This document shows positions 17,014-26,484 of a stretch of DNA of 64,000 nucleotides, piece after piece (the first letter of the stretch is position 1; each line of letters starts with the position of its first letter). Both the position numbers and the translations under genes were made by a program. This DNA comes from Streptomyces liliifuscus (GTDB lineage Bacteria > Actinomycetota > Actinomycetes > Streptomycetales > Streptomycetaceae): positions 7,688,001 through 7,752,000 of the forward strand of contig NZ_CP066831.1 of NCBI RefSeq assembly GCF_016598615.1, read 5' to 3'. The notes under the pieces were generated by a model that was not told the DNA's origin, did no database searches, and saw only the letters and a list, made by a program, of their open reading frames with translations.

Positions 17014-17353
17014 GGGGTCGGGCTCCCTGGGGTTCGCTCAGCGGGCTTCATGCTGAGGGGCGTGCCCGACCGTACCGGGCGTATGCCGAAAACGTCTCGC
17101 GATCGCCTGTGAGTTCCGGAGAGGGTGGACCCATGAGGTCGTGGCAGGTGTTCCACGCGGGCAGGCGGGCGCAGTGCGAACCCGTACCCGGGGAGCGGTC
17201 GCCGCGTCTGTCCGATACCTGGGCCAAGTGGTCCGGACTGCCACAAACCCGTACATCGGAGGGCGCCGCGGAGACCGGTGTCCTCCTCACGATCTACATC
17301 CCGGGCGCCACTCCGCAGGAACCCCGCGACCCGTGCTGAGACCACCGGAGACA
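17014..17353. other. Intergenic region before the SARP-like regulator
   Basis: These 340 bp separate divergent genes. A 76-codon open frame at 17109-17339 (plus strand) has a less biased third codon position than its neighbours and no recognisable domain, so it is not called. No clear operator or repeat was found. Confidence 0.6.
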
Positions 17354-20300
17354 ATGGACCCCGTGCGCTACCGCATTCTCGGCACCACCCAGGCACTCCG
17401 CGGGGACGGCACCCCCGTCCCGGTCGGCGGGGCGCGGCTGCGTGCCCTGCTGACCGTGCTCGCCCTGCGGCCGGGACGGACCGTGCCCGCGGCCGTACTG
17501 GTCGACGAGGTGTGGGGCGCCGATCCGCCCGCCGACGCCACCGGCGCGCTGCAGGCCCTGGTGGGCCGGCTGCGCAGGGCGCTCGGCGCGGACGCGATCG
17601 CCTCCGCCGAGGGCGGCTACCGGCTGTGCGCGGCGGCCGACGACATCGACCTGCACCGCTTCGAGCGGCTCGCCGGGGAGGGCGTCCGCGCGCTCGCCGA
17701 CGGCGACCCCGGCAAGGCGGCCGTCGTCCTCGACGACGCCCTCGCGCTCTGGCGCGGCCCCGCCCTCGCCGACCTCCCGGACCGCACCGCCGAGTCCTCC
17801 CGCTGGGAGACCCGCCGCCTCGACGCCCACCGTGCCCGCCTCACCGCGGCCCTCGCCCTCGGCCAGGCCGAGCAGTACCTCCCCGACCTCACCGCCCTCA
17901 GCGACGAACACCCCCTGGACGAGCCCCTCCAGGTCCTGCGCCTGCGCGCCCTGCGCGACGCGGGCCGCACCGCGGAGGCACTGGCGGGCTACGAATCCGT
18001 ACGACAGCTCCTCGCCGACCGGCTCGGCACCGACCCGGGACCCGAACTGCGTTCGCTGCACGGGGAGTTGCTGCGGGGGGAAGCGAGTGAGAACGGACAC
18101 CGGCCGACGTCGTACGAGCAGCCGCCCGAGCCGGATGCCCTGTCCGGCACCCGCGACCGCGGCCTCGGCAACCTCCGCGCGCGGCTCACCTCCTTCGTCG
18201 GTCGGCACACCGACCTGGAGACCATCCGCGGCGACCTCGGATCCGCCCGCCTCGTCACACTGCTCGGGCCCGGCGGGGCCGGCAAGACCCGGCTGTCCCA
18301 GGAGGCCGCCGAGAGCATCGCCGCGTCCGTGCCCGACGGGGTGTGGCTGGCCGAACTCGCGCCCGTCGACGCCCCGGAGGCCGTACCCGAGGCCGTGCTC
18401 ACCGCGGTCGGAGCGCGGGAGACCGTGCTGCGCGGCGCCGGTGCCGAGGAGATGCGGGCCGTCACCGACCGGCACGACGACCCGCTCGTCCGGCTCACCG
18501 AGCACTGCGCCAACCGCCGCATGCTGATCGTCCTCGACAACTGCGAACACGTCGTGGACGCCGCGGCCCGCCTCGTCGAACAGCTCCTGGAACGCTGCCC
18601 CGGACTGACCGTACTGGCCACGAGCCGCGAACCCCTCGGCGTACCGGGGGAGTTGCTGCGGCCGGTGGAACCGCTGCCCGAGCCCTACGCGCTGAAACTG
18701 CTCGCCGACCGGGGCGCCGCAGCGCGGCCCGGCTTCCGTGTCGAGGACGACCCGGAGGCGGCCGCCGAGATCTGCCGGCGGCTCGACGGACTGCCGCTGG
18801 CCATCGAACTGGCCGCCGCCCGGCTGCGGATGCTCACCCCGCGGCAGATCGCCGACCGCCTCGACAACCGCTTCCGCCTCCTCACCTCCGGCAGCCGTAC
18901 GGTCCTGCCGCGCCAGCAGACACTCCGTGCCGTCGTCGACTGGTCCTGGGACCTCCTCGACGAGGGCGAACGGGACGTGCTGCGGCGGCTGTCCGTCTTC
19001 GCCGGCGGCTGCGACCTCGCCGCCGCCGAGGCCGTCTGCGGACCCGCCGCCCTGGAACTGCTCGGCTCGCTCGTCGACAAGTCCCTTGTCGTCGCGGCCC
19101 CTTCCCCGCTGGGCGGGGCCGACGGCGAGATGCGCTACCGGCTCCTGGAGACCGTCGCCGAGTACGCCGGGCAGCGGCTCGACGAGTCCGGCGAGCGCCC
19201 CGCCGCCGAGCGCGCCCACCTCACGTACTACCGCGAACTCGCCCGCACCACCGACCCGGAGCTGCGCGGCCCCGGCCAGCGCGCGGCCATCGAACTGCTC
19301 CAGATCGAGGGCGAGAACACGCGCGCCGCACTTCAGCACGCCGTCGCCGCCCGCGACGAACAGGAGGCGCTCTGCCTCGTCCTGTCCCTCGCCTGGTACT
19401 GGCAGATCCGCGACCTGCGCACGGCGGCACGCAACTGGTCCCGCGAGATCATGGCGCTCGGCCCCGACCCGTTCGCACCGCCCGCCGAGCCCGCCGTCCC
19501 GCTCTACGAACCGTGCACCGCGACTCCGCCACCGATGCGTCCGGAGGTCCTCGCCGAGGCCCGGCGCGGTGTCCACCTCCTCCATCTCGCGTGTATGGAC
19601 CTGGAGTTGCAGACCTGGCAGACCCCGGAGGCCGAGGCCAAGCTGCTGGCCATCACCCAGGCCTACCGTCCCGGGCTCCCACAGGTCTGCCGCAACCCCG
19701 GCTATCTCTGGTTCTACGCCGTGATGCTGACCGGCGACATGGACCGGCTGCGCGAGGTCATCGACGCGAGCGTCGCCACCTGCCGGGAGCTCGGCTACCA
19801 GTGGGAACTGGCCGGGGCCCTGCACATGCGCGCCAACATCCTGGCCAACCGCGCCGACTGGGCCGGTGACGCGACCCGTGACGCGGACGAGTCGCTGGAG
19901 ATCTTCGTCCGCATCGGGGACGGCTGGGGCGCCGCCGAGGCGCTCTCCGCACGGGGTGAGGCCCGTGAACGCAAGGGCGAGTACCAACTCGCCGCGACGG
20001 ACTACAGAGCGGCCATCACCCACGCCGAACGCCTCGGTGCCCGCGCCCAGACGGCCATACTCACCACCCGCCTCGGCAGCGTGCTCATCGACTCGGGGGA
20101 GGCCGAGCGGGGCGAGCGGCTGCTCCGCGACGTCCTGGAACAGGGCTACGGAGCGCGCAACGAGGCGATGCCCGCGGCCCGGCTCTTCCTCGCGATGTGG
20201 CTCGGCCGCAGCGGCCGGCTCGCCGAGGCCCGCGCCCAGATGGACCGGATGCGCGAGGAGTTCGCCGCCGTCCACTTCGTGGTCTTCGACGCGTACGTGC

Positions 20301-20674
20301 TCGGGGTGGAGGCCTGGCTGGACGCCGTGGACGGGCTGTACGAGAGGGCGGTGACGGGGGCGCGGGGTGCCCTGCAGCGGGGGCAGGACCCGCTGAGCCT
20401 CATGATCTCGCCGAACATGATGTCGGCGCATCTGGCCACCGCAGCCCTCGCGCTGTCCGGCGCCGACGGCGGACAACGGGTCAGGGACGCCGCCCGCTGC
20501 CTCGGCGCCGCCGACGGGCTGCTGCCCAACGGCCACTTCCGGTCCGCGATCGAACGCCATGTGCGGGAGCGCGCCGAGAAGGTCGTGCGCGCCGCCCTCG
20601 ACGACGAGACGTACGAGACCGCGTACGCGGAGGGCGGCGGCCTCTCCGTCGAAGAGGCCGCCGCCCTGGTCTGA
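17354..20674 (+). CDS. Large SARP/AfsR-like transcriptional regulator
   Basis: This is a 1106-residue regulator of the SARP-NB-ARC-TPR type. An OmpR-like winged-helix DNA-binding domain occupies about 1-95 and a bacterial transcriptional activation domain (BTAD) about 100-250. An NTPase domain follows, with Walker A GPGGAGKT near 305 and Walker B MLIVLDNCEH near 390; GLPLAIELAAARL is also typical. Helical TPR-like repeats run to the C-terminus. The ATG at 17354 was chosen because the protein then begins directly with the DNA-binding domain (MDPVRYRILGTTQALRG). AfsR itself answers to Ser/Thr kinases; no kinase or antibiotic biosynthesis gene is near, so the target is unknown. Confidence 0.92.
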   Translation: MDPVRYRILGTTQALRGDGTPVPVGGARLRALLTVLALRPGRTVPAAVLVDEVWGADPPADATGALQALVGRLRRALGADAIASAEGGYRLCAAADDIDLHRFERLAGEGVRALADGDPGKAAVVLDDALALWRGPALADLPDRTAESSRWETRRLDAHRARLTAALALGQAEQYLPDLTALSDEHPLDEPLQVLRLRALRDAGRTAEALAGYESVRQLLADRLGTDPGPELRSLHGELLRGEASENGHRPTSYEQPPEPDALSGTRDRGLGNLRARLTSFVGRHTDLETIRGDLGSARLVTLLGPGGAGKTRLSQEAAESIAASVPDGVWLAELAPVDAPEAVPEAVLTAVGARETVLRGAGAEEMRAVTDRHDDPLVRLTEHCANRRMLIVLDNCEHVVDAAARLVEQLLERCPGLTVLATSREPLGVPGELLRPVEPLPEPYALKLLADRGAAARPGFRVEDDPEAAAEICRRLDGLPLAIELAAARLRMLTPRQIADRLDNRFRLLTSGSRTVLPRQQTLRAVVDWSWDLLDEGERDVLRRLSVFAGGCDLAAAEAVCGPAALELLGSLVDKSLVVAAPSPLGGADGEMRYRLLETVAEYAGQRLDESGERPAAERAHLTYYRELARTTDPELRGPGQRAAIELLQIEGENTRAALQHAVAARDEQEALCLVLSLAWYWQIRDLRTAARNWSREIMALGPDPFAPPAEPAVPLYEPCTATPPPMRPEVLAEARRGVHLLHLACMDLELQTWQTPEAEAKLLAITQAYRPGLPQVCRNPGYLWFYAVMLTGDMDRLREVIDASVATCRELGYQWELAGALHMRANILANRADWAGDATRDADESLEIFVRIGDGWGAAEALSARGEARERKGEYQLAATDYRAAITHAERLGARAQTAILTTRLGSVLIDSGEAERGERLLRDVLEQGYGARNEAMPAARLFLAMWLGRSGRLAEARAQMDRMREEFAAVHFVVFDAYVLGVEAWLDAVDGLYERAVTGARGALQRGQDPLSLMISPNMMSAHLATAALALSGADGGQRVRDAARCLGAADGLLPNGHFRSAIERHVRERAEKVVRAALDDETYETAYAEGGGLSVEEAAALV

Positions 20675-20718
20675 CGACGCGGATCGTGGACGTGCCGTGG
20701 TCCGCACGAACGTGAACG

Positions 20719-21555
20719 TCAGCTCTTGGTACGGAACTTGTGGATCGCGACCGGCGCCATCACGGCGGTGATCGCCACCGACCAGCCGAGGGTCACCCAC
20801 AGATCGTGCGCGACCGGGCCGCCCACCATCAGTCCGCGGGCCGCGTCGGCGAGCGTGGACAGCGGGTTGTAGTCGGTGAACGCCTGCAGCCAGCCGGGCA
20901 TGGACGCCGTCGGGGCGAAGATCGACGAGCCGAACTGCAGCGGGAACAGCACGAGGAATCCCATCGCCTGCACGGACTGTGCGTTCTTCAGGATCACGCC
21001 CAGGGTGAGGAACACCCACATGATCGACGAGGCGAACACCGCGGCCAGGCCGACGGCCGCGAACAGACCGGGCCAGCTGTTGATGTCGAACCCGACCAGT
21101 ACGGCGACGATCATCAGCACGGTCGTCGCGAACAGCATGCGCACGAGTTCCACGGAGACCTTCGCGAACAGCACCGAGCCGCGCCCGATCGGCAGGGACC
21201 GGAAGCGGTCCATGACACCGGAGTTGAAGTCCTGGCTGAAGCCGGTGCCGACGCCCTGGGACAGCGTCATGCTCATCATCGCGATCATGCCGGGGATCAC
21301 GTACTGCACGTACCCGTCCTGGCCGCCGCCCAGGGCCTGCCCGATCGAGCCGCCGAAGACGTACACGAACAGCAGGGTGAAGACGACCGGCATCAGCAGC
21401 GCGTCGAACATCGACTCGGGGTCCTGCCGGATCCACAGCAGGTTGCGGCGGACGAGGGCGCCGGTGTGGCGCAGATGACCGCGCAGCGGGATCCGGCCGT
21501 CCGCCTTGACGTCGGCGGCGGAAAGGTCGGCGGTGGAAAGAGTGGTGGCGCTCAT
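20719..21555 (-). CDS. ABC-2 type transporter permease, DrrB-like
   Basis: This is a 278-residue permease with six helices and the DrrB-family pattern: RRNLLWIRQDPESMFDALLMPVVFTLLFVYVFGG, then QDFNSGVMDRFRSLPIGRGSV. Its ATG at 21555 overlaps the ATPase stop as ATGA. With the upstream ATPase it forms an exporter like that for daunorubicin, likely for a drug or lipid. It converges with the SARP-like gene 44 bp away, but co-regulation is not implied. Confidence 0.92.
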   Translation of the reverse strand: MSATTLSTADLSAADVKADGRIPLRGHLRHTGALVRRNLLWIRQDPESMFDALLMPVVFTLLFVYVFGGSIGQALGGGQDGYVQYVIPGMIAMMSMTLSQGVGTGFSQDFNSGVMDRFRSLPIGRGSVLFAKVSVELVRMLFATTVLMIVAVLVGFDINSWPGLFAAVGLAAVFASSIMWVFLTLGVILKNAQSVQAMGFLVLFPLQFGSSIFAPTASMPGWLQAFTDYNPLSTLADAARGLMVGGPVAHDLWVTLGWSVAITAVMAPVAIHKFRTKS

Positions 21556-22577
21556 ACGGCGACCTCCTCGAGGTCGGGGGCGGGCGTCGCGTCCTGCGGG
21601 GCACTGGCGCGGTGACCGGTGAGGGACAGGAACACCTCGTCCAGGCTGGGCAGTTCGGTGGTGACGGAGGAGAGCGTGATGCCGCGCGCGATGACCGCGC
21701 CGACCACGGCGGTCAGCTGCTCGTCGCTGAGGATCGGGACCAGGACGGCACCGCGTTCGGTGTCCACGGTGCTGGCGGCGAGGCCGGTCAGGCCCAGCTC
21801 GTCGAGCGCGGCGGCCAGCGGCCGCAGCTGCAGCGGATCGACCGGGCGGACCCGCAGGGTACGGCCGCCGACCTTCGCCTTCAGCTCCTCGATGGCGCCG
21901 CCCGCGATGACCTTGCCGTGGTCCACGACGGTCAGCTCGGAGGCGAGCTGCTCGGCCTCCTCCATGTACTGGGTGGTGAGCAGCACGGTGACACCGTCGC
22001 CGACCATGCGCTTGATCTCGGTCCACACCTCGTTGCGGGTGCGCGGGTCGAGACCGGTGGTGGGCTCGTCGAGGAAGAGCACGGAGGGCTGCCCGATCAT
22101 CGACGCGGCCAGGTCCAGGCGCCGCCGCATGCCTCCGGAGTACGTGCTCGCCGGCCGCTTGGCCGCGTCGGTGAGCGAGAAGCGCTCAAGCAGTTCGTCG
22201 GCGCGGGCGCGGGCGTCCTTGCGCGGCAGGTCGAGGAGACGGCCGATCATGTAGAGGTTCTCCCAGCCCGGGAGCTTCTCGTCGACGGAGGCGTACTGAC
22301 CGGTGAGACCGATCACACGGCGCAGCTGCCGCGGCTGCCGTATGACGTCGTAGCCGGCGACGCTCGCCGCGCCGGAGTCGGGGGAGAGGAGGGTGGACAG
22401 GATGCGTACGAGGGTGGTCTTGCCGGCGCCGTTCGGTCCGAGCACACCCATCACGGTGCCCTCGCGGACGTCCAGGTCCACGCCGTCCAGTGCCTTGGTC
22501 TCGCCGTAGTGCTTGACCAGCCCCCGTACGGAGACGGCGGCGTTTCCGCCGCTGGGGTTCTTGTCGATTCGCGTCAT
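21552..22577 (-). CDS. ABC transporter ATP-binding protein, DrrA-like
   Basis: The 341 residues contain Walker A (GPNGAGKTT), a Q-loop (LTGQYASVDEKLPG), the signature YSGGMRRRLDLA, Walker B VLFLDEPTTGLD and the H-loop-like TTQYMEEAEQL. The C-terminal extension of about 90 residues, ending LPSLDEVFLSLTGH, is typical of DrrA-type drug-export ATPases. Its start is followed by a clean ABC domain from about residue 10. It is the first gene of a two-gene operon, about 210 bp downstream of panB with a terminator between. Confidence 0.93.
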   Translation of the reverse strand: MTRIDKNPSGGNAAVSVRGLVKHYGETKALDGVDLDVREGTVMGVLGPNGAGKTTLVRILSTLLSPDSGAASVAGYDVIRQPRQLRRVIGLTGQYASVDEKLPGWENLYMIGRLLDLPRKDARARADELLERFSLTDAAKRPASTYSGGMRRRLDLAASMIGQPSVLFLDEPTTGLDPRTRNEVWTEIKRMVGDGVTVLLTTQYMEEAEQLASELTVVDHGKVIAGGAIEELKAKVGGRTLRVRPVDPLQLRPLAAALDELGLTGLAASTVDTERGAVLVPILSDEQLTAVVGAVIARGITLSSVTTELPSLDEVFLSLTGHRASAPQDATPAPDLEEVAV

Positions 22578-22657
22578 GCCGCAAAGGTGTCAGCCGCCAC
22601 CGACAAACCACCGACATCCCACCGACAGCCGCTCGGTCCGATGTCGGGTGCGGGTCG

Positions 22658-22690
22658 GTGGGGGTTGCTCGCGCAGTTCCCCGCGCCCCT
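22658..22690 (-). repeat. Interspersed element, reverse copy, between panB and the DrrA-like gene
   Basis: A reverse copy of the family ends in CGCAGTTCCCCGCGCCCCT. It lies between the panB terminator and the start of the drrA-like gene, upstream of the latter by 80 bp. Confidence 0.8.
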
Positions 22691-22729
22691 TAAAGGCCGC
22701 AGTCGAACAACGTGCCCCCCCCGCGGAGC

Positions 22730-22770
22730 AAAAAGGCAGCCCGCCGACGGGGGAAGATCGGCGGGCTGCC
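22730..22770 (-). terminator. panB: Rho-independent terminator of panB
   Basis: On the minus strand a perfect 13-bp stem (GGCAGCCCGCCGA with its complement, 10-nt loop) is followed by T5. It starts 16 bp after the panB stop codon. Confidence 0.85.
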
Positions 22771-22785
22771 TGGTGCCGCAGTGGA

Positions 22786-23652
22786 CTAGTGGACGGAGTG
22801 CTCCTCCTGAGGGAACGTTCCGCCGACGACGTCGTCGGCGAAGGCCTTCGCCGCGTCGCCCATGACCTCACGCAGATTGGCGTACTGCTTCACGAACCGA
22901 GGCATCTTGCCCCCGGTCAGCCCGAGCATGTCCGTCCAGACGAGAACCTGCGCGTCGGTGTCCGGCCCCGCCCCGATCCCCACGGTGGGGATGTGCAGCG
23001 TCCGGGTCACCTCGGCGGCCAGCTCCGCGGGAACCAGTTCGAGGACGACCGCGAACGCACCCGCGTCCTGGATCGCCTTGGCGTCCCGCAGCAACTGCTG
23101 GGCGGCCTCCTCGCCGCGCCCCTGGACGCGGTACCCCATGGAGTTCACGGACTGGGGGGTGAGACCGATGTGCGCCATCACCGGGATACCGGACTCCACG
23201 AGCAGCTCGATCTGCCGGTGGGACCGCTCACCGCCCTCCAGCTTCACCGCCCCGACCCCGGCCTCCTTCACCAGCCGGGTCGCCGAGCGCAGCGCCTGCA
23301 CCGGACCCTCCTGGTAGGACCCGAAGGGCAGGTCGCCGACGATCAGGGCGCGCGAGGTGCCCCGTACGACGGCCGCCGAGAGCATGGTCATCTCGTCGAG
23401 GGTGACGGGCACGGTCGACTCGTACCCGAGGTGGCAGTTGCCCGCCGAGTCGCCGACGAGCATGACCGGGATGCCGGCCTCGTCGAAGACGGACGCGGTC
23501 ATCGCGTCGTACGCCGTGAGCATCGGCCACTTCTCGCCGCGCTCCTTGGCGGTGGTGATGTCGCGGACGGTGATGCGGCGTGTGCCCTTGCCTCCGTACA
23601 GCGCCCTACTGCTGCTGTCGGTGGTCGCCCGGGCAGCCGAAAGCTGCGTCAT
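22786..23652 (-). CDS. panB: Ketopantoate hydroxymethyltransferase PanB
   Basis: PanB adds a hydroxymethyl group from methylene-tetrahydrofolate to 2-oxoisovalerate, the first committed step to pantothenate and CoA. The 288 residues have the metal-binding [10 protein letters not shown], the [10 protein letters not shown] start of the barrel, [16 protein letters not shown] and the catalytic Glu in LELVPAEL. The ATG at 23652 has AGAAGGAG nine bases before it; an ATG at 23673 lies upstream of that Shine-Dalgarno and is less likely. No panC or panD is adjacent. A T-tract terminator follows the gene. Confidence 0.96.
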   Translation of the reverse strand: MTQLSAARATTDSSSRALYGGKGTRRITVRDITTAKERGEKWPMLTAYDAMTASVFDEAGIPVMLVGDSAGNCHLGYESTVPVTLDEMTMLSAAVVRGTSRALIVGDLPFGSYQEGPVQALRSATRLVKEAGVGAVKLEGGERSHRQIELLVESGIPVMAHIGLTPQSVNSMGYRVQGRGEEAAQQLLRDAKAIQDAGAFAVVLELVPAELAAEVTRTLHIPTVGIGAGPDTDAQVLVWTDMLGLTGGKMPRFVKQYANLREVMGDAAKAFADDVVGGTFPQEEHSVH

Positions 23653-23737
23653 TGCAACGGCTCCTTCTGTCATCTCGAAGCGCCCTCACGGCGTCTCCGG
23701 ATCCCCTCCATGGTGGCACCTCGTGCCAGGGAACGGC

Positions 23738-23783
23738 TAGAGGGGGCACCTCGCTCCCCCCGGCGGGGGCACCCCGCTCCCCA
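23738..23783. repeat. C/G-rich inverted repeat upstream of panB
   Basis: Runs of GGGGGCACC, CCCCCC and GGGGGCACC alternate here and can form a strong hairpin. They belong to the second Streptomyces-type intergenic repeat seen again at 52.75 and 52.88 kb. It lies between divergent panB and the MFS gene. Confidence 0.5.
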
Positions 23784-23815
23784 TGGCCCCGTAAGGTCTC
23801 GGTAAAGGGTTTCAA

Positions 23816-23834
23816 ATACGAGACGGTCTCGTAT
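23816..23834. promoter_or_regulatory. Perfect palindromic operator for the TetR regulator
   Basis: ATACGAGACGGTCTCGTAT is a perfect 9-1-9 inverted repeat centred about 34 bp before the MFS start codon. Its AT content and position over the expected promoter, and a TetR gene immediately after the MFS gene, make it the likely operator. No second copy was seen near the TetR start. Confidence 0.8.
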
Positions 23835-23858
23835 CGAATGTCTTCTAGGCTTTTCGGT

Positions 23859-25433
23859 ATGACAACTCCCGCCGTCCCAGCCCCCCGCATACCGGAAGCC
23901 GTGCACCGGCGCCGCTGGGCGATCCTCGGCGTCCTGATGCTGAGCCTGCTGATCGTCGTCCTGGACAACTCGATCCTGAACGTCGCGATCAAGACCATCT
24001 CGACGCCCGCCCCGACCGGTCTGGGGGCAACCCAGAGCGAGCTGGAATGGGCCATCAACGCCTACACCCTCGTCTTCGCGGGCCTGCTCTTCTCCGCGGG
24101 CCTCCTCGGTGACCGGCTCGGACGCAAGAAGGTCCTGCTCGGCGGGCTCTTCGTCTTCGGTGTCGGCTCGGCGCTCGCGGCCTCCTCCGGGACGCCGGTC
24201 GAGCTCATCTCGTTCCGCGCGGTGATGGGCCTCGGCGCCGCCTTTGTGATGCCTGCCACCCTCGCGGTCCTCATGAACGTCTTCGAGCGCGACGAGCAGC
24301 CGAAGGCCATCGGTATCTGGGCGGGCGGCGTCGGCCTCGCCATCGCCATCGGCCCCATCACCGGAGGCGTACTCCTCGACCACTTCTGGTGGGGATCCGT
24401 CTTCCTGATCAACGTGCCGATCGTGATCCTCGCGCTGGGCCTGATGGTGTGGCTCGTCCCCGACTCCCGCGACCCGAAGCCGGGCCGGATCGACCCGGTG
24501 GGTGTGGTGCTGTCCGTCATCGGACTCGTCCTGCTCGTCTACGGCATCATCAAGGGCGGCCAGCTCGCCGACTTCACGGACCCCACGGTCCTCGCGACCA
24601 TCGGCGCCGGACTCGCCGTACTCGTCGGCTTCGTGGTGTTCGAGAAGCGCAGCAGCCACCCGTCGATCGACGTCACGTACTTCAAGGACAAGGTCTTCTC
24701 GGCGGCGATCAGCGCCATCGCGCTCGTGTTCTTCGCGCTGATGGGCGTCACCTTCTTCGCCGTCTTCTACACCCAGAGCGTGCGCGGCTACTCGCCCCTG
24801 CAGACCGGCCTGCTGATGCTGCCGCTGGCCGTCGCGCAGCTCGTCTTCGCGCCGCGCGCCCGGCTGGTCGTGGACCGCTTCGGCAACAAGGCCACCACCA
24901 CCGGCGGCATGCTCCTCATCGCCGCCATGCTGGCCGCGTTCGCCGTGCTGGAGGCGGACACGCCGATCTGGATCCTCGAGGTCATCTTCTTCCTCATGGG
25001 CACCGGCATGGCGCACATCATGACGCCCACCAGCGTCGTGATCATGCAGGCCCTGCCCCGCGAGAAGGCGGGCTCCGCCTCCGCGCTCAGCAACACGTTC
25101 CGGCAGGTCGGCGGCGCCCTCGGCATCGCCGTACTCGGCTCGGTCCTGTCCGCCGCGTACCGCTCGGGCATCGAGGACAAGCTGCCCGCCGCGGCCCGGC
25201 ACAGCGCGGGCGAGTCCATCGAGGCGACGCTCGGCTTCGCCGCGAAGCTCGGCCCCAAGGGGGAGGCCCTCGTCGGCCCGGCCAACGACGCCTTCCTGCA
25301 CGCGATGCATGTCACGGCCCTGTGCGGCGCGGGTGTCGCCCTCGTCGGCGCCGTGGTCGTGGGCCTGTTCCTGCCCGGCCGCACACCGGCCCCGGAGGAG
25401 AAGGAGGCCGAACTGGTGGGCGCGGACAACTGA
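23859..25433 (+). CDS. MFS drug exporter, DHA2 (EmrB/QacA) family
   Basis: This is a 524-residue exporter with about 14 helices. Family marks include [13 protein letters not shown] in helix 1, [21 protein letters not shown] (motif A), and the helix 5 antiporter motif [17 protein letters not shown]. Proton-driven efflux of a toxic compound is expected. The ATG at 23859 was chosen because the upstream open part contains the operator and promoter. It is followed by a TetR gene in the same direction, a common exporter-repressor arrangement. Confidence 0.93.
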   Translation: MTTPAVPAPRIPEAVHRRRWAILGVLMLSLLIVVLDNSILNVAIKTISTPAPTGLGATQSELEWAINAYTLVFAGLLFSAGLLGDRLGRKKVLLGGLFVFGVGSALAASSGTPVELISFRAVMGLGAAFVMPATLAVLMNVFERDEQPKAIGIWAGGVGLAIAIGPITGGVLLDHFWWGSVFLINVPIVILALGLMVWLVPDSRDPKPGRIDPVGVVLSVIGLVLLVYGIIKGGQLADFTDPTVLATIGAGLAVLVGFVVFEKRSSHPSIDVTYFKDKVFSAAISAIALVFFALMGVTFFAVFYTQSVRGYSPLQTGLLMLPLAVAQLVFAPRARLVVDRFGNKATTTGGMLLIAAMLAAFAVLEADTPIWILEVIFFLMGTGMAHIMTPTSVVIMQALPREKAGSASALSNTFRQVGGALGIAVLGSVLSAAYRSGIEDKLPAAARHSAGESIEATLGFAAKLGPKGEALVGPANDAFLHAMHVTALCGAGVALVGAVVVGLFLPGRTPAPEEKEAELVGADN

Positions 25434-25609
25434 GCCGACCTACCCGATTGGGCCGACCGAGCCGACTGCGTCGACCGAGCTGTACGGCAAGGATCCGGTC
25501 GCCCGGGGCGGTGAGTGATCGAACTCCCCGCGCACCGGGGAGAATCAGCGGGGCCGCCTGCCCGAGCACGGGCGGCGCAACAGCGGGACGGACAGAGCGG
25601 AGCGAGGAC

Positions 25610-26239
25610 GTGGGCGGCGCGGAGCAGGAGGCGGGGGCGGCCGGCGGGAGCGGACCCGCCAGAGGGCGCCCGCGCAGCGAGGCCGTCGAGCACGCGATCG
25701 TCGAGGGCGTCATGAAGCTGCTGGAGGACGGCGTCCCGCTCGCGGACATCTCCATCGAGCGGGTCGCCCGTATCGCCGGTGTGGGAAAGGCCACCATCTA
25801 CCGGCGCTGGAGCGGGCGCGAGGAACTCTTCTGCGACGTGCTGCGCACCGCCGAACCGCCCGACCCCGAACTGCCCGGCGTCTCCATGCGCGAGGACCTC
25901 GTCATCCTGCTCGAATCACTGCGGCAGCGGGGTCTGGCCAACCGCTCGTCGGCGATCATGCACAACGTCCACGCGCAGATGAAGAGCAGCCCCAAGCTGT
26001 GGAAGGTCTACCACTCGGCCGTCATCGAACCGCGCCGGCGCATGACGTTCGACGTGCTGCGCCGCGGTCAACTGAACGGCGAACTCCGTGCGGACGTCGA
26101 CGTGGAGCTGGCCAACGACCTCTTCGTGGGGCCCATGCTCGTACGCGCCGTCCTGCGACCGGACGCCGGACTGGAGGAGGGGCTGCCCGAGCGGATCGTC
26201 GACACGGTGCTGGCGGGGCTGGGGGTCGCGCGACGCTGA
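25610..26239 (+). CDS. TetR-family transcriptional repressor
   Basis: This is a 209-residue TetR protein. The helix-turn-helix is at about 40-65 (DISIERVARIAGVGKATIYRRWSGREELF), and a helical ligand domain with LRRGQLNGELRADVDVELANDLFVGPMLVR follows. The GTG at 25610 follows GGAGCGAGGAC; an in-frame GTG at 25511 would add 33 residues. It lies 176 bp after the MFS gene and probably represses it through the palindrome at 23816-23834. The inducer is unknown. Confidence 0.9.
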   Translation: MGGAEQEAGAAGGSGPARGRPRSEAVEHAIVEGVMKLLEDGVPLADISIERVARIAGVGKATIYRRWSGREELFCDVLRTAEPPDPELPGVSMREDLVILLESLRQRGLANRSSAIMHNVHAQMKSSPKLWKVYHSAVIEPRRRMTFDVLRRGQLNGELRADVDVELANDLFVGPMLVRAVLRPDAGLEEGLPERIVDTVLAGLGVARR

Positions 26240-26484
26240 GTGCTGCTCGGCGACGGGTTTCGGTGCGGCTGACGGAGCGGGTTCCGATGTGGGTTCCAAC
26301 CCCAGTGAGAATATGCGCGTTTCGTCACAGAGCGCGCCTGTCGGGCGCGCAACCGGAACTGCTCACGTCGACTCTTTCGTCCTCGTGCCCGTACGGCCGT
26401 CATGGCACGGCGAGAACAAACGCGATCATCCCCTAGGGTCTTATCCGCAGGGATGGTGTGCACGGCACTTGGTGAGGCGACGGT

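Noticed and set aside
17109-17339. A 76-codon plus-strand frame before the SARP-like gene
   Set aside because: Third-position G/C is lower than in real neighbours, there is no good Shine-Dalgarno and no recognisable motif. Kept only as intergenic description.
17294-21604. A 1436-codon antisense open frame through the SARP-like gene
   Set aside because: It spans several real genes on the opposite strand or out of frame and has no domains or start signals.
17354-23652. SARP-like regulator plus DrrAB-type exporter as an antibiotic cluster
   Set aside because: No biosynthetic enzyme such as a PKS, NRPS or terpene synthase lies nearby; panB is primary metabolism.
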